From Streptantibioticus cattleyicolor NRRL 8057 = DSM 46488 (lineage in GTDB: Bacteria > Actinomycetota > Actinomycetes > Streptomycetales > Streptomycetaceae), in contig NC_017586.1 in assembly GCF_000240165.1 (NCBI RefSeq), positions 1,426,001-1,490,000 of the forward strand: a DNA stretch of 64,000 bases, written 5' to 3'. The notes under the pieces are model-generated. The model was not told where the DNA came from, did no database searches, and saw only the letters and a program-made list of their open reading frames with translations. Numbering within the stretch: position 1 is the first letter of the stretch; each line of letters starts with the position of its first letter. The translations under genes and the position numbers were made by a program. This document shows positions 54,575 through 63,304 of this stretch, piece by piece.

Positions 54575-54874
54575 TCACGCGGAGGCGAGGTCGCTGATCC
54601 GGCGGGCGAGGTCGAAGTCACCCTCGGTGAACGTCTCGTTGGCGTCGTGCGCCGTGATGGCGACGGTCAGCCGGTCGCGTTCCAGGACGATCCGGGCATA
54701 ACGGCCGTCGGACTCCTGAAGACGGGCGATCTGCTGCACGAGCCGGGCGGCCACCAGGTGCGGCAGCCGGTGGACGAGGCAGAGCGTGCGGCCGTCCGCG
54801 CTCAGCTCCCAGCCGGGCAACTCGGCGAGGCGGTCCGCTATCTCCTTGTGCGACAACGGGTCGGGGATCGTCAT
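54575..54874 (-). CDS. Pterin-4a-carbinolamine dehydratase-like protein
   Basis: This 99-residue protein has the size and the end pattern of PCD/DCoH (LTVAITAHDANETFTEGDFD, then LARRI). The usual active-site pair HHP is not there; that stretch reads ESDGRYARIV. Only the later histidine in AHD remains. It may be a non-catalytic relative. It has a good start but no operon partner; the two IS110 elements lie just upstream. Confidence 0.7.
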   Translation of the reverse strand: MTIPDPLSHKEIADRLAELPGWELSADGRTLCLVHRLPHLVAARLVQQIARLQESDGRYARIVLERDRLTVAITAHDANETFTEGDFDLARRISDLASA

Positions 54875-55087
54875 CGGGTGCTCCGTAAGTTGTTAGGCGG
54901 CCCGGGAGGGCCGGATGTGGCTGATCGGGTCCTGCCAGTCGTGGCTCGAAGGGAGTGGCCGTCCGGTTCTCCGGGGCGCCCTGGCTGCTGATTGAGATGC
55001 GCGCGCCTTGCGCGGTCGCTGTTTACGGAGATGACAGCGGGGTGTTCCTCGGGCCGACGGCAGTTCACGCGGAACGAGGAGGGGCGA

Positions 55088-56290
55088 GTGAGCGAGCGGC
55101 GAGCCCAGGTCTGGGCCGGCATCGACGCCGGCAAGGGCCATCACTGGGCGGCGGTGGTCGACGAGAGCGGCCCGACCGTGTGGTCGAAGAAAATCGACAA
55201 CGACGAGACGGCGATCCTGGCCGCGCTCGGTGAGATCCTCGACCTGGCCGAGAAGGTCCACTGGGCAGTGGACATCTCCGGTACCTCCTCCGCGCTGCTG
55301 CTGGCTCTGCTCGCGGCCCACGGCCAGCAGGCCGTCTACGTGCCCGGACGGACCGTCAACCGCATGTCCGGCGCCTACCGGGGCGAGGCCAAGACCGACG
55401 CCCGCGACGCCTACGTCATCGCCGAAACCGCCCGTCACCGCCGGGACTTGGCCGCCATCGACGTGCCCGTCCAGCTCGCGGCCCACCTCGCGCTGCTGAC
55501 CGGCCACCGCACGGACCTGGTCGCCGACCGCGTACGGATGATCAATCGGCTCCGCGACGTGCTGACCGGCATCTTTCCCGCCCTGGAACGAGCCTTCGAC
55601 TACTCGGCCCACAAGGGCGCCCTGGTCCTGCTGACCGGCTACCAGACCCCGGCCGCGATCCGCCGCCGAGGACGGACCCGCCTGACGGCCTGGCTGGCCA
55701 ACCGCGGTGTCCGCGGCGCCGACGCGGTGGCCGCCACCGCACTGGAAGCCGCTGAGGCCCAGCACACCGCGCTGCCCGGCGAGGACATCGCCGCAGCGAT
55801 CGTCGCCGACCTGGCTGCGCAGATCCTGGCCCTGGACGACCGCCTCAAGCGCATCGACAAGCAGATCCGCGACACCTTCCGCGCCCATCCTCAGGCCGAG
55901 ATCATCGAGTCCCTGCCCGGCATGGGGCCGATCCTCGGGGCGGAGTTCGTCGTCGCGGCGGGCGACCTCACGGCTTACGCCGACGCCGGCCACCTCGCCT
56001 CGGCGGCCGGGCTGGTGCCCGTCCCGCGTGACTCGGGCCGGCGGACCGGCAACCTGCACCGGCCCAAGCGCTACAGCCGCCGCCTGCGCAGGGTTTTCTA
56101 CCTGTCCGCGCAGACCAGCATCATCCGCGAGGGTCCTAACCGGGACTTCTACCTCAAGAAGCGCGGCGAAGGCTGCAAGCACGTCCAGGCGATCATTGCG
56201 CTCGCCCGCCGACGGGCCAGCGTCCTGTGGGCACTCCTGCGCGACGGACGGGCCTTCACCTCCGCCCCGCCTGCCGCGCAGGCGGCTTGA
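55088..56290 (+). CDS. IS110 family transposase (first)
   Basis: This 400-residue DEDD recombinase starts WAGIDAGKGHHWAAVVDESG with the first catalytic Asp, and has the C-terminal Tnp20-like part (ESLPGMGPILGAEFVVAAGD) whose serine helps recombination in this family. The GTG at 55088 follows GAGGAGGGG. It is unlike the second IS110 transposase beside it. The 210-base noncoding DNA in front may be the left end of the element. Confidence 0.93.
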   Translation: MSERRAQVWAGIDAGKGHHWAAVVDESGPTVWSKKIDNDETAILAALGEILDLAEKVHWAVDISGTSSALLLALLAAHGQQAVYVPGRTVNRMSGAYRGEAKTDARDAYVIAETARHRRDLAAIDVPVQLAAHLALLTGHRTDLVADRVRMINRLRDVLTGIFPALERAFDYSAHKGALVLLTGYQTPAAIRRRGRTRLTAWLANRGVRGADAVAATALEAAEAQHTALPGEDIAAAIVADLAAQILALDDRLKRIDKQIRDTFRAHPQAEIIESLPGMGPILGAEFVVAAGDLTAYADAGHLASAAGLVPVPRDSGRRTGNLHRPKRYSRRLRRVFYLSAQTSIIREGPNRDFYLKKRGEGCKHVQAIIALARRRASVLWALLRDGRAFTSAPPAAQAA

Positions 56291-56539
56291 CTCAGTCATT
56301 GAGTGATCCGATCTCCTGACGGCGACTCCCCAAAGGGGAGAAAATCGGGTTACGGCCGTCCGGCTGACGTCGCGGAATCTTGGTGCCACCGGAACCCGAC
56401 ATTGAGTAGGACGCCGGGGACCCGTCGTCAGGCACCCGGAAGTGTTGCTTCGAGCATGTGCATCAGATTCTTTTGCCTGCTTGGTCCCCGCCGGACGGCT
56501 GCTGCACAACAGCACACCGCGCGAGGGGAGGACCGGGGC
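56291..56539 (+). mobile_element. Noncoding left end of the second IS110 element, candidate bridge-RNA locus
   Basis: This 249-base spacer between two IS110 transposases contains a perfect CTCCCC-AAA-GGGGAG hairpin (56326-56340) followed by AAAA, and a less GC-rich stretch at 56440-56520. IS110-type elements are known to encode a structured guide (bridge) RNA in their noncoding ends, so one is expected here or in the 210 bases before 55088. Borders of both elements are not determined. Confidence 0.4.
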
Positions 56540-57775
56540 ATGGACGTTGTCCACGAACGATGCGCCGGGATCGATATCGGCAAGGCGGACGTGAAGGTCT
56601 GCGTCCGCGTTCCAGGGCCGGGCAAACGGCGCCGGAAAGAGGTACGCACCTTCTCCACCATGACCCGTGACCTGCTGGCGATGCGGGACTGGCTGATCGC
56701 CGAGGGCATCACCGTGGTCGGCATGGAGGCCACCGGCTCGTACTGGAAGCCGGTGTTCTACCTGCTGGAGAACGACATCGGGACCTGGCTGCTCAACGCC
56801 CGGCACATGAAGAACGTCCCCGGCCGCACCGACGTCGCCGATTCCGAGTGGATCTGCAAGATGGTCGAACACGGCCTGGTCCGGCCCTCGTTCGTCCCGC
56901 CGCCGGAGATCCGGCAGCTGCGGGACCTGACCCGCTACCGCACCGAGGTCATCCGCGAACGCACCCGCGAGGCCCAGCGGCTGGAGAAGCTTCTCGAAGA
57001 CGCCGGGATCAAGCTCTCCGCCGTCGTCTCCGACCTGCTGGGCAAGTCGTCCCGCGCGATGCTGGAGGCCCTGATCGCCGGAGAACGCGACCCGCTGGTC
57101 CTGGCGGAGATGGCCAAGGCCAGCATGCGAGCCAAACGCGCGGTCCTGGCCCAGGCGCTGACCGGCCGGTTCACCGACCACCACGCGTTCCTGGCCCGCA
57201 CCATGCTCGACCGCATCGGCGCGGTAACCGCGACCGAGGCCCGGCTGAGCGAGGAGATCACCCGCCAGCTCGCCCCCTTTCGCCGACAGGTCGAGCTGCT
57301 GACGACGATCCCGGGCGTCAACGCCAAGTCCGCCGAGGTGATCCTCGCCGAGATCGGCGTGGACATGAGCCGTTTCCCCACGGCTGCCCACCTGGCCTCG
57401 TGGGCCGGGATGTGTCCGGGCAACCACGAGTCCGCCGGCAAGCACACCTCCGGCAAGTCCCGCCCCGGCGACCCCTGGCTCAAGGGCGCCCTCGGGCTCG
57501 CCGCAACAGCAGCCGCCCGCACCAAGGGCACCTACCTTGCCGCCCGCTACAAACGCATCGCAGTCCGCCGCGGCAAGAAACGCGCACTGGTCGCCATCGG
57601 CCACACCATCCTGACCCCGATCTGGCACATGCTCACCAACGACGCCGAATACGCTGAACTCGGAGGCGACTACTTCGTCCAACGAACCGGCCGGGCCAGG
57701 CAGACGCGGCGCCTGGTCAGCCAGCTCAACATGCTCGGCTATCAAGTGTCCCTCCAATCAGCGGAAGCGGTCTGA
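56540..57775 (+). CDS. IS110 family transposase (second)
   Basis: This 411-residue recombinase has the N-terminal DEDD domain (CAGIDIGKADVKVCVRVPGP with the catalytic Asp, then VVGMEATGSYWKPVFYLLEN) and the C-terminal helix-hairpin part (TIPGVNAKSAEVILAEIGVD). It ends with LNMLGYQVSLQSAEAV, matched by a relic near 13120-13170. The ATG at 56540 was chosen. It appears intact. Together with the first IS110 it separates the PCD-like gene from the SDR gene at 57859. Confidence 0.93.
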   Translation: MDVVHERCAGIDIGKADVKVCVRVPGPGKRRRKEVRTFSTMTRDLLAMRDWLIAEGITVVGMEATGSYWKPVFYLLENDIGTWLLNARHMKNVPGRTDVADSEWICKMVEHGLVRPSFVPPPEIRQLRDLTRYRTEVIRERTREAQRLEKLLEDAGIKLSAVVSDLLGKSSRAMLEALIAGERDPLVLAEMAKASMRAKRAVLAQALTGRFTDHHAFLARTMLDRIGAVTATEARLSEEITRQLAPFRRQVELLTTIPGVNAKSAEVILAEIGVDMSRFPTAAHLASWAGMCPGNHESAGKHTSGKSRPGDPWLKGALGLAATAAARTKGTYLAARYKRIAVRRGKKRALVAIGHTILTPIWHMLTNDAEYAELGGDYFVQRTGRARQTRRLVSQLNMLGYQVSLQSAEAV

Positions 57776-57858
57776 CCTGCGGGGGTGGTTGATTTTCGAA
57801 TCAGACTCCCTCCGAAGGGCCTGTGACCGCATGGTCCCACCGCCTACGCTGCGTGCGC

Positions 57859-58614
57859 ATGAGCGAAATTCAGAAGACCGCGGTGGTCACCGGGGCCGGC
57901 TCGGGCATCGGCCGCGCGGTGGCGCTGGCGCTGGCCGGGGCCGGCTGGCGGGTCACGCTCGCCGGCCGCCGCGCCGAGGCCCTGCGCGAGACCGCCGACC
58001 TCGCCGGCCCCGGCGCCCCGGTCGCCGTCCTCCCCACCGACGTCACCGTCCCCGAGCAGGTCGACGCCCTGTTCACCGCGGTACGGGAACGCTTCGGCCC
58101 GCTCGGACTGCTCTTCAACAACGCCGGCACCGGCACGCCTGCCGTCCCCGTGGACCAACTCCCCTACGACACCTGGCGGTCCGTGGTCGAGGTCAACCTC
58201 AACGGAGCCTTCCTCTGCGCCCAGGCGGCCTTCCGCGCCATGAAGAACCAACACCCGCGAGGTGGCCGGATCATCAACAACGGCTCCGTCTCCGCCCACG
58301 TCCCCCGCCCCGACAGCATCGCCTACACCGCCACCAAGCACGCCGTCACCGGCCTGACCAAGTCCCTCTCCCTCGACGGCCGCCCCCACCGGATCGCCTG
58401 CGGCCAGATCGACATCGGCAACGCCGCCACCGACATGACCGCCCCCATGCGCGACGGCATCAAGCAGGCCGACGGCACCGTACGCCCCGAACCGGTGATG
58501 GACGCCGCGGACGTGGCACGCACCGTGGTGCACATGGCGTCCCTGCCCCTGGAGGCCAACGTGCAGTTCGCGACGGTGATGGCCACGTCGATGCCGTACA
58601 TCGGCCGGGGCTGA
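57859..58614 (+). CDS. Short-chain dehydrogenase/reductase
   Basis: This 251-residue enzyme has the cofactor motif [11 protein letters not shown] near residue 11, NNAGTG near residue 91, a serine in [10 protein letters not shown] and YTATK. It ends with [20 protein letters not shown], a tail seen in a subgroup that lacks the usual DGG end. The Asn before the Ser (NGSVSA) is notable but fits the fold. The ATG at 57859 was chosen. Its substrate is unknown, and it lies just after the IS110 pair. Confidence 0.9.
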   Translation: MSEIQKTAVVTGAGSGIGRAVALALAGAGWRVTLAGRRAEALRETADLAGPGAPVAVLPTDVTVPEQVDALFTAVRERFGPLGLLFNNAGTGTPAVPVDQLPYDTWRSVVEVNLNGAFLCAQAAFRAMKNQHPRGGRIINNGSVSAHVPRPDSIAYTATKHAVTGLTKSLSLDGRPHRIACGQIDIGNAATDMTAPMRDGIKQADGTVRPEPVMDAADVARTVVHMASLPLEANVQFATVMATSMPYIGRG

Positions 58615-59177
58615 GGGGCCCCGGCCCCGGGGTGGCCGGCTACCGCCGGGGTTCGCCCCCGAGGGGGTGTCGGGGGCACGGGAACCGGTGCGGGGCGGAC
58701 CCGCGCGGAGACGCCCCGGCGCACCCGGGTGCACGGCAGCGGTGGCTGGACGACGGGCGTCGACGGCGCCACGGGGTGGCAGGGCACCCGGCGGAGCGGG
58801 CCTCGACCACGTGGAAACGCCCGGAGGCACCCGAGCCGGTGCGGCGCAGGCGCCCCGTGAGAAGCCGAGGCAACCGACCTCGACCGCGCCACGGGGCAGC
58901 GAGGCACCTGGCGGAGCGGGCCTCGACCACGCGAGGCCGCCGGAGGCACCCGAGCCGATGCGACGCAGGCACCCCGCGAGAAGCCGAAGCAACCGACCTC
59001 GACCGCGCCACGGGGCAGCGGGGCAACGGGGCAGCGGGGCACCCGGCGGAGCGGGCACGTCGACTCGGCAAGAAGCGCCCGGCCGTAACGTCGACGCGGT
59101 GGAGCGCCCCGTCCCGCGGGCGGGTGGTTTCCCCGGAACCCGGGAACACCTCGCCCGGGGTCGGCGTTGGGCCCGGC
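58615..59177 (+). repeat. Gene-free spacer with 120-bp tandem repeats
   Basis: Two near-identical 120-bp units occupy about 58771-59010, and a partial third lies near 59030-59056. Each contains GCGGAGCGGGCCTCGACCAC, GGAGGCACCCGAGCC and AACCGACCTCGACCGCGCC. Open frames cross the array on both strands but have repeat-like, compositionally biased translations and no ribosome-binding sites, so I call it noncoding. The function is unknown. Confidence 0.7.
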
Positions 59178-60068
59178 ATGACGACGAATTCCGTGGCCGC
59201 GCGGGACACGGCCACCGAGGTGCTGCGGTACACCGCGTTCTCCGCCGACCCGGCCGGCGGCAACCCGGCCGGGGTGGTGCTCGACGCCCGGGGGCTCGAC
59301 GACGCCGCGATGCAGCGGATCGCCGCCGGGATCGGCTACTCGGAGACCGCCTTCGTCACCCCCGGTCCGACCTGCTCCGCCGAACGCGACGTCACCGTGC
59401 GGTACTTCAGCCCCGTGGCGGAGGTGCCGTTCTGCGGCCACGCCACCATCGCCACGGCGGTCGCGCTGGCGGAACGGGCGGGCGAGGGCACGTTCACGTT
59501 CGCCACCCGCGCCGGTGAGGTGCCGGTGTCGGTGGTCCGGGACGCCTCGGGCGCGTTGTACGCCACGCTGTCCAGCGTCGATCCGTACGTGGAGCCGATC
59601 GCCCCCGCCGACCTGGCGGAGGCGCTGGCGGCGCTGCGCTGGCCGGTCTCCGACCTCGACCCGGCGCTGCCGTCCCGCGTCGCGTACGCCGGCGCCCGCC
59701 ACCTCGTGGTGGCCGCCGCCACCCGGGAACGCCTCGCCGACCTCGACTACGACTTCGCCCGGCTGGCCGCCGTGATGACCCGACTCGGCCTGACCACCGT
59801 GCAGTTGGTGTGGCGCGAGTCGCCGGAGGTCTTCCACGTCCGCAACCCCTTCCCGGTCGGCGGTGTGGTGGAGGACCCGGCCACCGGTGCCGCCGCGGCG
59901 GCGTTCGGCGGCTATCTGCGCACCCTCGGCCTGGTCGGCACGGACGCCTCGCTCACCCTGTTCCAGGGCGCCGATCTGGGCCGTCCGAGCCGGCTCACGG
60001 TCGAGTTGCGCCCCAGCGACCCGCGGGTTCATGTCAGCGGCACGGCAACGCGGTTGACGCCCGGCTGA
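59178..60068 (+). CDS. PhzF family isomerase/epimerase
   Basis: This 296-residue protein has the two-lobed PhzF fold: FSADPAGGNPAGVVLDARGL, the catalytic glutamate in GYSETAFV (Glu56), PFCGHATIATA in the first lobe and DPATGAAAAAFGGYLRTLGL in the second. PhzF makes phenazine precursors, but most members are isomerases of unknown substrate, and no phenazine genes are near. The ATG at 59178 was chosen. Confidence 0.9.
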   Translation: MTTNSVAARDTATEVLRYTAFSADPAGGNPAGVVLDARGLDDAAMQRIAAGIGYSETAFVTPGPTCSAERDVTVRYFSPVAEVPFCGHATIATAVALAERAGEGTFTFATRAGEVPVSVVRDASGALYATLSSVDPYVEPIAPADLAEALAALRWPVSDLDPALPSRVAYAGARHLVVAAATRERLADLDYDFARLAAVMTRLGLTTVQLVWRESPEVFHVRNPFPVGGVVEDPATGAAAAAFGGYLRTLGLVGTDASLTLFQGADLGRPSRLTVELRPSDPRVHVSGTATRLTPG

Positions 60069-60196
60069 GCCGAACGGGCGAACGCGCCGGGCACGCCAGG
60101 CGTGCCCGGCCCCTTCCGGCGGGCGGCGGGGGCAACCCTTGTGGGGTTTACCGCCACCGCGGTGACCCACCGCCCACCAGGAAGGAAGAGCTTCCG

Positions 60197-60625
60197 ATGC
60201 GCAACCCTGCTCGCCTGATGTGCACCGCACTGGCGGGACTGGCGCTGGCCACGCTGCCGGTCCCGGCCGGCGGCGCCGAACCCGGGGACACCGGCCGGAT
60301 CACCGTCGACCCCGTCGGCCACGTCACCCCGGCCGGTGACGTCCGCCTCTCCGGCACCTACCGCTGCTACGGCGACGGCTCCGAAGACCCCGTCTTCGTC
60401 AGCTCCACCCTCAAGCAACACGGCGCCAACCAGTCCGTCGGCGGCACCAACGCCCGCTGCGACGGCCGCGTCCACCGCTGGGTCAACGAAGAACACCAGC
60501 AATGGACCGCCTTCACCCCCGGCCCCTCCCGCGTCGAGGCCCACATCCTCCGCCTGAGCGAGCGCAGCGGCCTGCCGCTCCCGGCGTTCCTGGCGTCGAG
60601 GGAGAGGACGGTGGTGTTGCGGTAG
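60197..60625 (+). CDS. Secreted DUF6299-like protein
   Basis: This 142-residue precursor has a signal peptide (MCTALAGLALATLPVPAGGA, cut near GGA-EP). The mature domain has two cysteines (GTYRCYGDG and NARCDGRV) likely to form a disulfide in an immunoglobulin-like beta fold. This fits the small secreted DUF6299 family of Streptomyces. The ATG at 60197 follows GGAAGAG. No function is known to me. Confidence 0.75.
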   Translation: MRNPARLMCTALAGLALATLPVPAGGAEPGDTGRITVDPVGHVTPAGDVRLSGTYRCYGDGSEDPVFVSSTLKQHGANQSVGGTNARCDGRVHRWVNEEHQQWTAFTPGPSRVEAHILRLSERSGLPLPAFLASRERTVVLR

Positions 60626-60638
60626 CCCCGCGCGGGGC
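60625..60638. terminator. Possible short hairpin between convergent genes
   Basis: GCCCCGCGCGGGGC is self-complementary and lies at the DUF6299 stop, between it and the convergent HATPase gene. It is short and its role as terminator is uncertain. Confidence 0.35.
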
Positions 60639-60698
60639 GGTGGTCACCGGAGTCTTGCCGCACCAACGTTTTCGCGGGGCAACGGAGTCGGACACACG

Positions 60699-61151
60699 TC
60701 ACAGCGCCCCATGCAGATCCAACTCCACCCGCACCGTCTTGCCGACCGGCACCCGCTCGACCACCGTCCACCGGTCCGCCAGCGCCTCGACGAGCACGAG
60801 CCCCCGCCCGCGCTCGGCGAGGGCGCTCGGCACCGTGACCGTACCGGGCGCGGGCAGCCACCGCTCCGACCTGGTGTCGGAGACCTCGATCCGGACCGTC
60901 CCCGCCACCAGCGCCAGCCGCACCTCGAAGTCCCGCCCCGGCACCCGCCCGTGCGTCACCGCGTTCGCGGCCAGCTCCCCCACGATCACCCCGGCCGCCT
61001 CTACCACCCGCGTACCGGGCCCCGTCCCCCACTCCTCCAGCCGTTTCACCACCACCCGCCGGGCGAGTCGCGCCCCGAGCCGGGTCGCGCTGAAACACTG
61101 GCTGAACACCCGTACGGTGACGGCATTCTGGCTGGAAAGAGACGCTGTCAT
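60699..61151 (-). CDS. HATPase (serine-kinase/anti-sigma regulatory) protein
   Basis: This 150-residue protein has the GHKL ATP-binding fold: VVEAAGVIVGELAANAVTHG (N-box, with E and N), IEVSDTRSERWLPAP (G1-box-like) and ALAERGRGLVLVEALADRW (G2). It is of the stand-alone RsbW-like type found next to XRE/DUF397 genes in Streptomyces, and that pair lies at 61303-62444, divergently. The ATG at 61151 is used. The target is unknown. Confidence 0.88.
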   Translation of the reverse strand: MTASLSSQNAVTVRVFSQCFSATRLGARLARRVVVKRLEEWGTGPGTRVVEAAGVIVGELAANAVTHGRVPGRDFEVRLALVAGTVRIEVSDTRSERWLPAPGTVTVPSALAERGRGLVLVEALADRWTVVERVPVGKTVRVELDLHGAL

Positions 61152-61302
61152 GGGCCCAATCTGGCCCGGACGCCCCCGGTTCACCAGCCCCACCCCGCGT
61201 ACGCCGCGTCAGCGTACACGCACGCACGGTAGACAGTACCGGTGACCGTCCGTAACCATGAACGCCTGCCGCAGACGGTACGGGTACAGGAGGTCGCCGA
61301 CG

Positions 61303-62187
61303 ATGGGCGAGGACACGGTGGGGCCGGACGACAACACACACTCCGTGGCGGACGCGGCCACCCCGTCCCCCTGCCGCGGCGAACCCGAACCCTCCGACAG
61401 TCTGCGCACCTTCGGCGCCGTCGTCCAGGCCCTCCGCGAACACGCCGGCCTCACCCGCGAACAGTTCGCCGCCCTCGTCCGCTACTCCAAACACACCGTC
61501 GCCTCCATCGAACTCGGCCGCCGCATGCCCGACGCCGCGTTCACCGAACGCGCCGAAGAACTTCTCGGCAACACCGGCGCCCTCCGCAAAGCCGCCCAAC
61601 ACCTCGCCCACCAACCCGGGTTGGCGACGTGGTTCCGCCGGTGGGCGAGGCTGGAGGCGGTGGCGGTCAGTCTGTACACGTACGAGTGCCGGGTGGTGCC
61701 GGGGCTGTTGCAGACGGAGGCGTACGGGAGGACGTTGTTCGAGAACCAGTTGCCACCACTGGGTGACGAACAGATCGAGGCCCAGTGGGCAGCGCGAGCG
61801 GAACGGCAGCGGTTGCTGTGGGAACGACCCAACACCACGTACAGCTTCATCCTGGAGGAACACCTGTTCCTGCGGCGCACCGGCGGGGTAAGCATCACGC
61901 AAGAGCTGATCGACCACATCCTGGCCATCGCGGAACAGCGGAACGTCGAGATCCAGGTCATGCCTCTGGTGAGGGAAACGCATGCGGGACTGGCAGGCCC
62001 GATGCAGTTGCTGGAGACGCAGGAGAGCAGGTGGTTCGCCTACAACGAGGGCCAGCGTGGCGGGCTGTTCGTCTCCGACCCCAAGGAGACCAGCATCCTG
62101 CAACGGCGGTATGCCAGGATGCGTTCGCAGGCTCACACGCTCGAAGACTCCGTGAGTCTGTTGCGGCGAATGCGAGGAGCGCTATGA
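61303..62187 (+). CDS. XRE-family regulator with DUF5753 domain (Scr1-like)
   Basis: This 294-residue protein has a helix-turn-helix near residues 38-90 (QALREHAGLTREQFAALVRY, then HTVASIELGRRMPDAAFTER), and a C-terminal DUF5753 domain (SLYTYECRVVPGLLQTEAYG, then AEQRNVEIQVMPLVRETHAG). Such proteins act with a DUF397 partner. The ATG at 61303 follows AGGAGG. It overlaps the DUF397 gene by four bases (ATGA). In this family the pair often controls development or antibiotic production. Confidence 0.92.
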   Translation: MGEDTVGPDDNTHSVADAATPSPCRGEPEPSDSLRTFGAVVQALREHAGLTREQFAALVRYSKHTVASIELGRRMPDAAFTERAEELLGNTGALRKAAQHLAHQPGLATWFRRWARLEAVAVSLYTYECRVVPGLLQTEAYGRTLFENQLPPLGDEQIEAQWAARAERQRLLWERPNTTYSFILEEHLFLRRTGGVSITQELIDHILAIAEQRNVEIQVMPLVRETHAGLAGPMQLLETQESRWFAYNEGQRGGLFVSDPKETSILQRRYARMRSQAHTLEDSVSLLRRMRGAL

Positions 62188-62444
62188 GCAGCAGCGAACT
62201 GGCCTGGTTCAAGAGCAGCTACAGCAGCAGCGGGGACGGCGACTGCATCGAGGTGGCCGTCTCCTGGCGCAAGTCGAGCTACAGCAGCGGTGGGGACGGC
62301 GACTGCATAGAGGTGGCCGCGTGCCCCTCCCTCGTCCACGTACGCGACTCCAAGGACAAAGAGGGCCCCCAGCTCACCTTCTCCCCCTCCGCCTGGTCGG
62401 ACTTCGTCGCGTTCGCGGCGGGGGCACCGTACGCGGAGAGGTGA
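62184..62444 (+). CDS. DUF397 protein with duplicated core
   Basis: This 86-residue protein starts with the DUF397 pattern WFKSSYSSSGDGDCIEVA, which is then repeated as WRKSSYSSGGDGDCIEVA before the usual end (VHVRDSKDKEGPQLTFSPSA). The N-terminal unit is thus present twice, and each copy carries a cysteine. DUF397 proteins partner XRE regulators, which fits the upstream overlapping gene. The normal length is 60-70 residues. Confidence 0.9.
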   Translation: MSSSELAWFKSSYSSSGDGDCIEVAVSWRKSSYSSGGDGDCIEVAACPSLVHVRDSKDKEGPQLTFSPSAWSDFVAFAAGAPYAER

Positions 62445-62704
62445 GCCAGCGCCCCCCTGCTGACTGGGACGGGGCCGGGCTGGCGGGCTGCACTCGTGGC
62501 GCTCAACGACGCCTGGACGCCCGGTTGGGTCGCAACCACCCCCGGGCAGACCAGGGAGCAGGCCGTCCTCCAGTGCTGACGGCCCCGGTCCGACCCCATC
62601 GCGACGACTCTATGCGGTGGGTCTGACAACCCGGCCGGGTACGCATGCGCGCAGTTCGCCGCGGGAACAGGAGCGGCAGACGAGTCGAGCGGTACGCCGG
62701 GAAA
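62445..62704. other. Intergenic region after the DUF397 gene
   Basis: About 260 bases separate DUF397 from the hairpin at 62705. No gene, repeat or regulatory motif was recognised. Confidence 0.3.
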
Positions 62705-62736
62705 GCAGCGGGTGTCCATGCACGGACACCCGCTGC
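62705..62736 (-). terminator. Terminator of the DUF6086 gene
   Basis: GCAGCGGGTGTCC (62705-62717) pairs perfectly with GGACACCCGCTGC (62724-62736). Read on the minus strand the stem is followed by TTTC. It lies 9 bases after the DUF6086 stop. Confidence 0.75.
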
Positions 62737-62744
62737 AACTGCTG

Positions 62745-63089
62745 CTACAGGAGCTTGTCCCGCGCCTCGGTCAGATACCGCCGCTCCTGCTCAGTGGTCA
62801 CGGCCAAGGTGCCGCCTCCCTTCTCCACTAGCATGATCGACAGCGGAAGAATGCCGTCCAGCATGATGCTCATAGCCGGGTGGCCGACCTCAATGCGGTA
62901 AGCAAGCATCTTTTGCACCAGCACCTCGAAGACCGGCATGTCGATATAGGACTCGTCGGCACCCGGAGTAAGCCCGCTCGGCACTTTCAGTACCGCAGCG
63001 GCAGCCTCGAGCATGCCCACATAGAGTTCACCCACCCGTGACGCCGGATTCCAGACGGTCTCGTCGCCCACTTCGAAGTAGTAGCTCAT
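62745..63089 (-). CDS. DUF6086-like protein, probable toxin immunity protein
   Basis: This 114-residue cytoplasmic protein opens MSYYFEVGDETVWNPASRVG, which I recognise as a DUF6086-like pattern, and continues with a helix-rich middle (GELYVGMLEAAAAVLKVPSG). Its ATG overlaps, by two bases, the stop of the truncated upstream frame that looks like a toxin end. That arrangement is the classic order toxin-immunity. The family name is recalled and its immunity role is inferred from position. Confidence 0.65.
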   Translation of the reverse strand: MSYYFEVGDETVWNPASRVGELYVGMLEAAAAVLKVPSGLTPGADESYIDMPVFEVLVQKMLAYRIEVGHPAMSIMLDGILPLSIMLVEKGGGTLAVTTEQERRYLTEARDKLL

Positions 63090-63304
63090 GACGGCCACTT
63101 TAGCCGGATGTCCACGCCCGGGAACTCGGCTCTCAACTCTCTGATCCTCTGCTCCACCAGGGCCCGCAGGCCAGGGTTGGCCGTGTTCACGGCAGGGTCG
63201 GTGAACCAGACCCCGATGGGCGCGTGCTCGTAGTGCTTGATGTAGCGCTGGGCCTCGATGTAGCTCCGCAGCTTCTTGTCAACCTGTTTGTTGACCCACC
63301 TGTC
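63086..63304 (-). pseudogene. C-terminal stump of a polymorphic toxin-like gene
   Basis: An open frame on the minus strand encodes DRWVNKQVDKKLRSYIEAQR, then HAPIGVWFTDPAVNTANPGL, and ends LRAEFPGVDIRLKWPS with a TGA that overlaps the immunity ATG. It has no start: the upstream part is replaced at 63305 by an IS3 end. The sequence looks like the end of a nuclease-type toxin, but I cannot name the fold. The remaining piece is 72 residues. Confidence 0.6.

Noticed and set aside
58640-59263. A 207-codon minus-strand frame across the 120-bp repeats
   Set aside because: The translation is repeat-like with Arg/Pro/Ser bias and no ribosome-binding site; the DNA repeat explains the open frame.
59178-60068. 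PhzF gene as evidence for phenazine synthesis
   Set aside because: No other phz genes are in the window, and most PhzF-family proteins have other or unknown roles.
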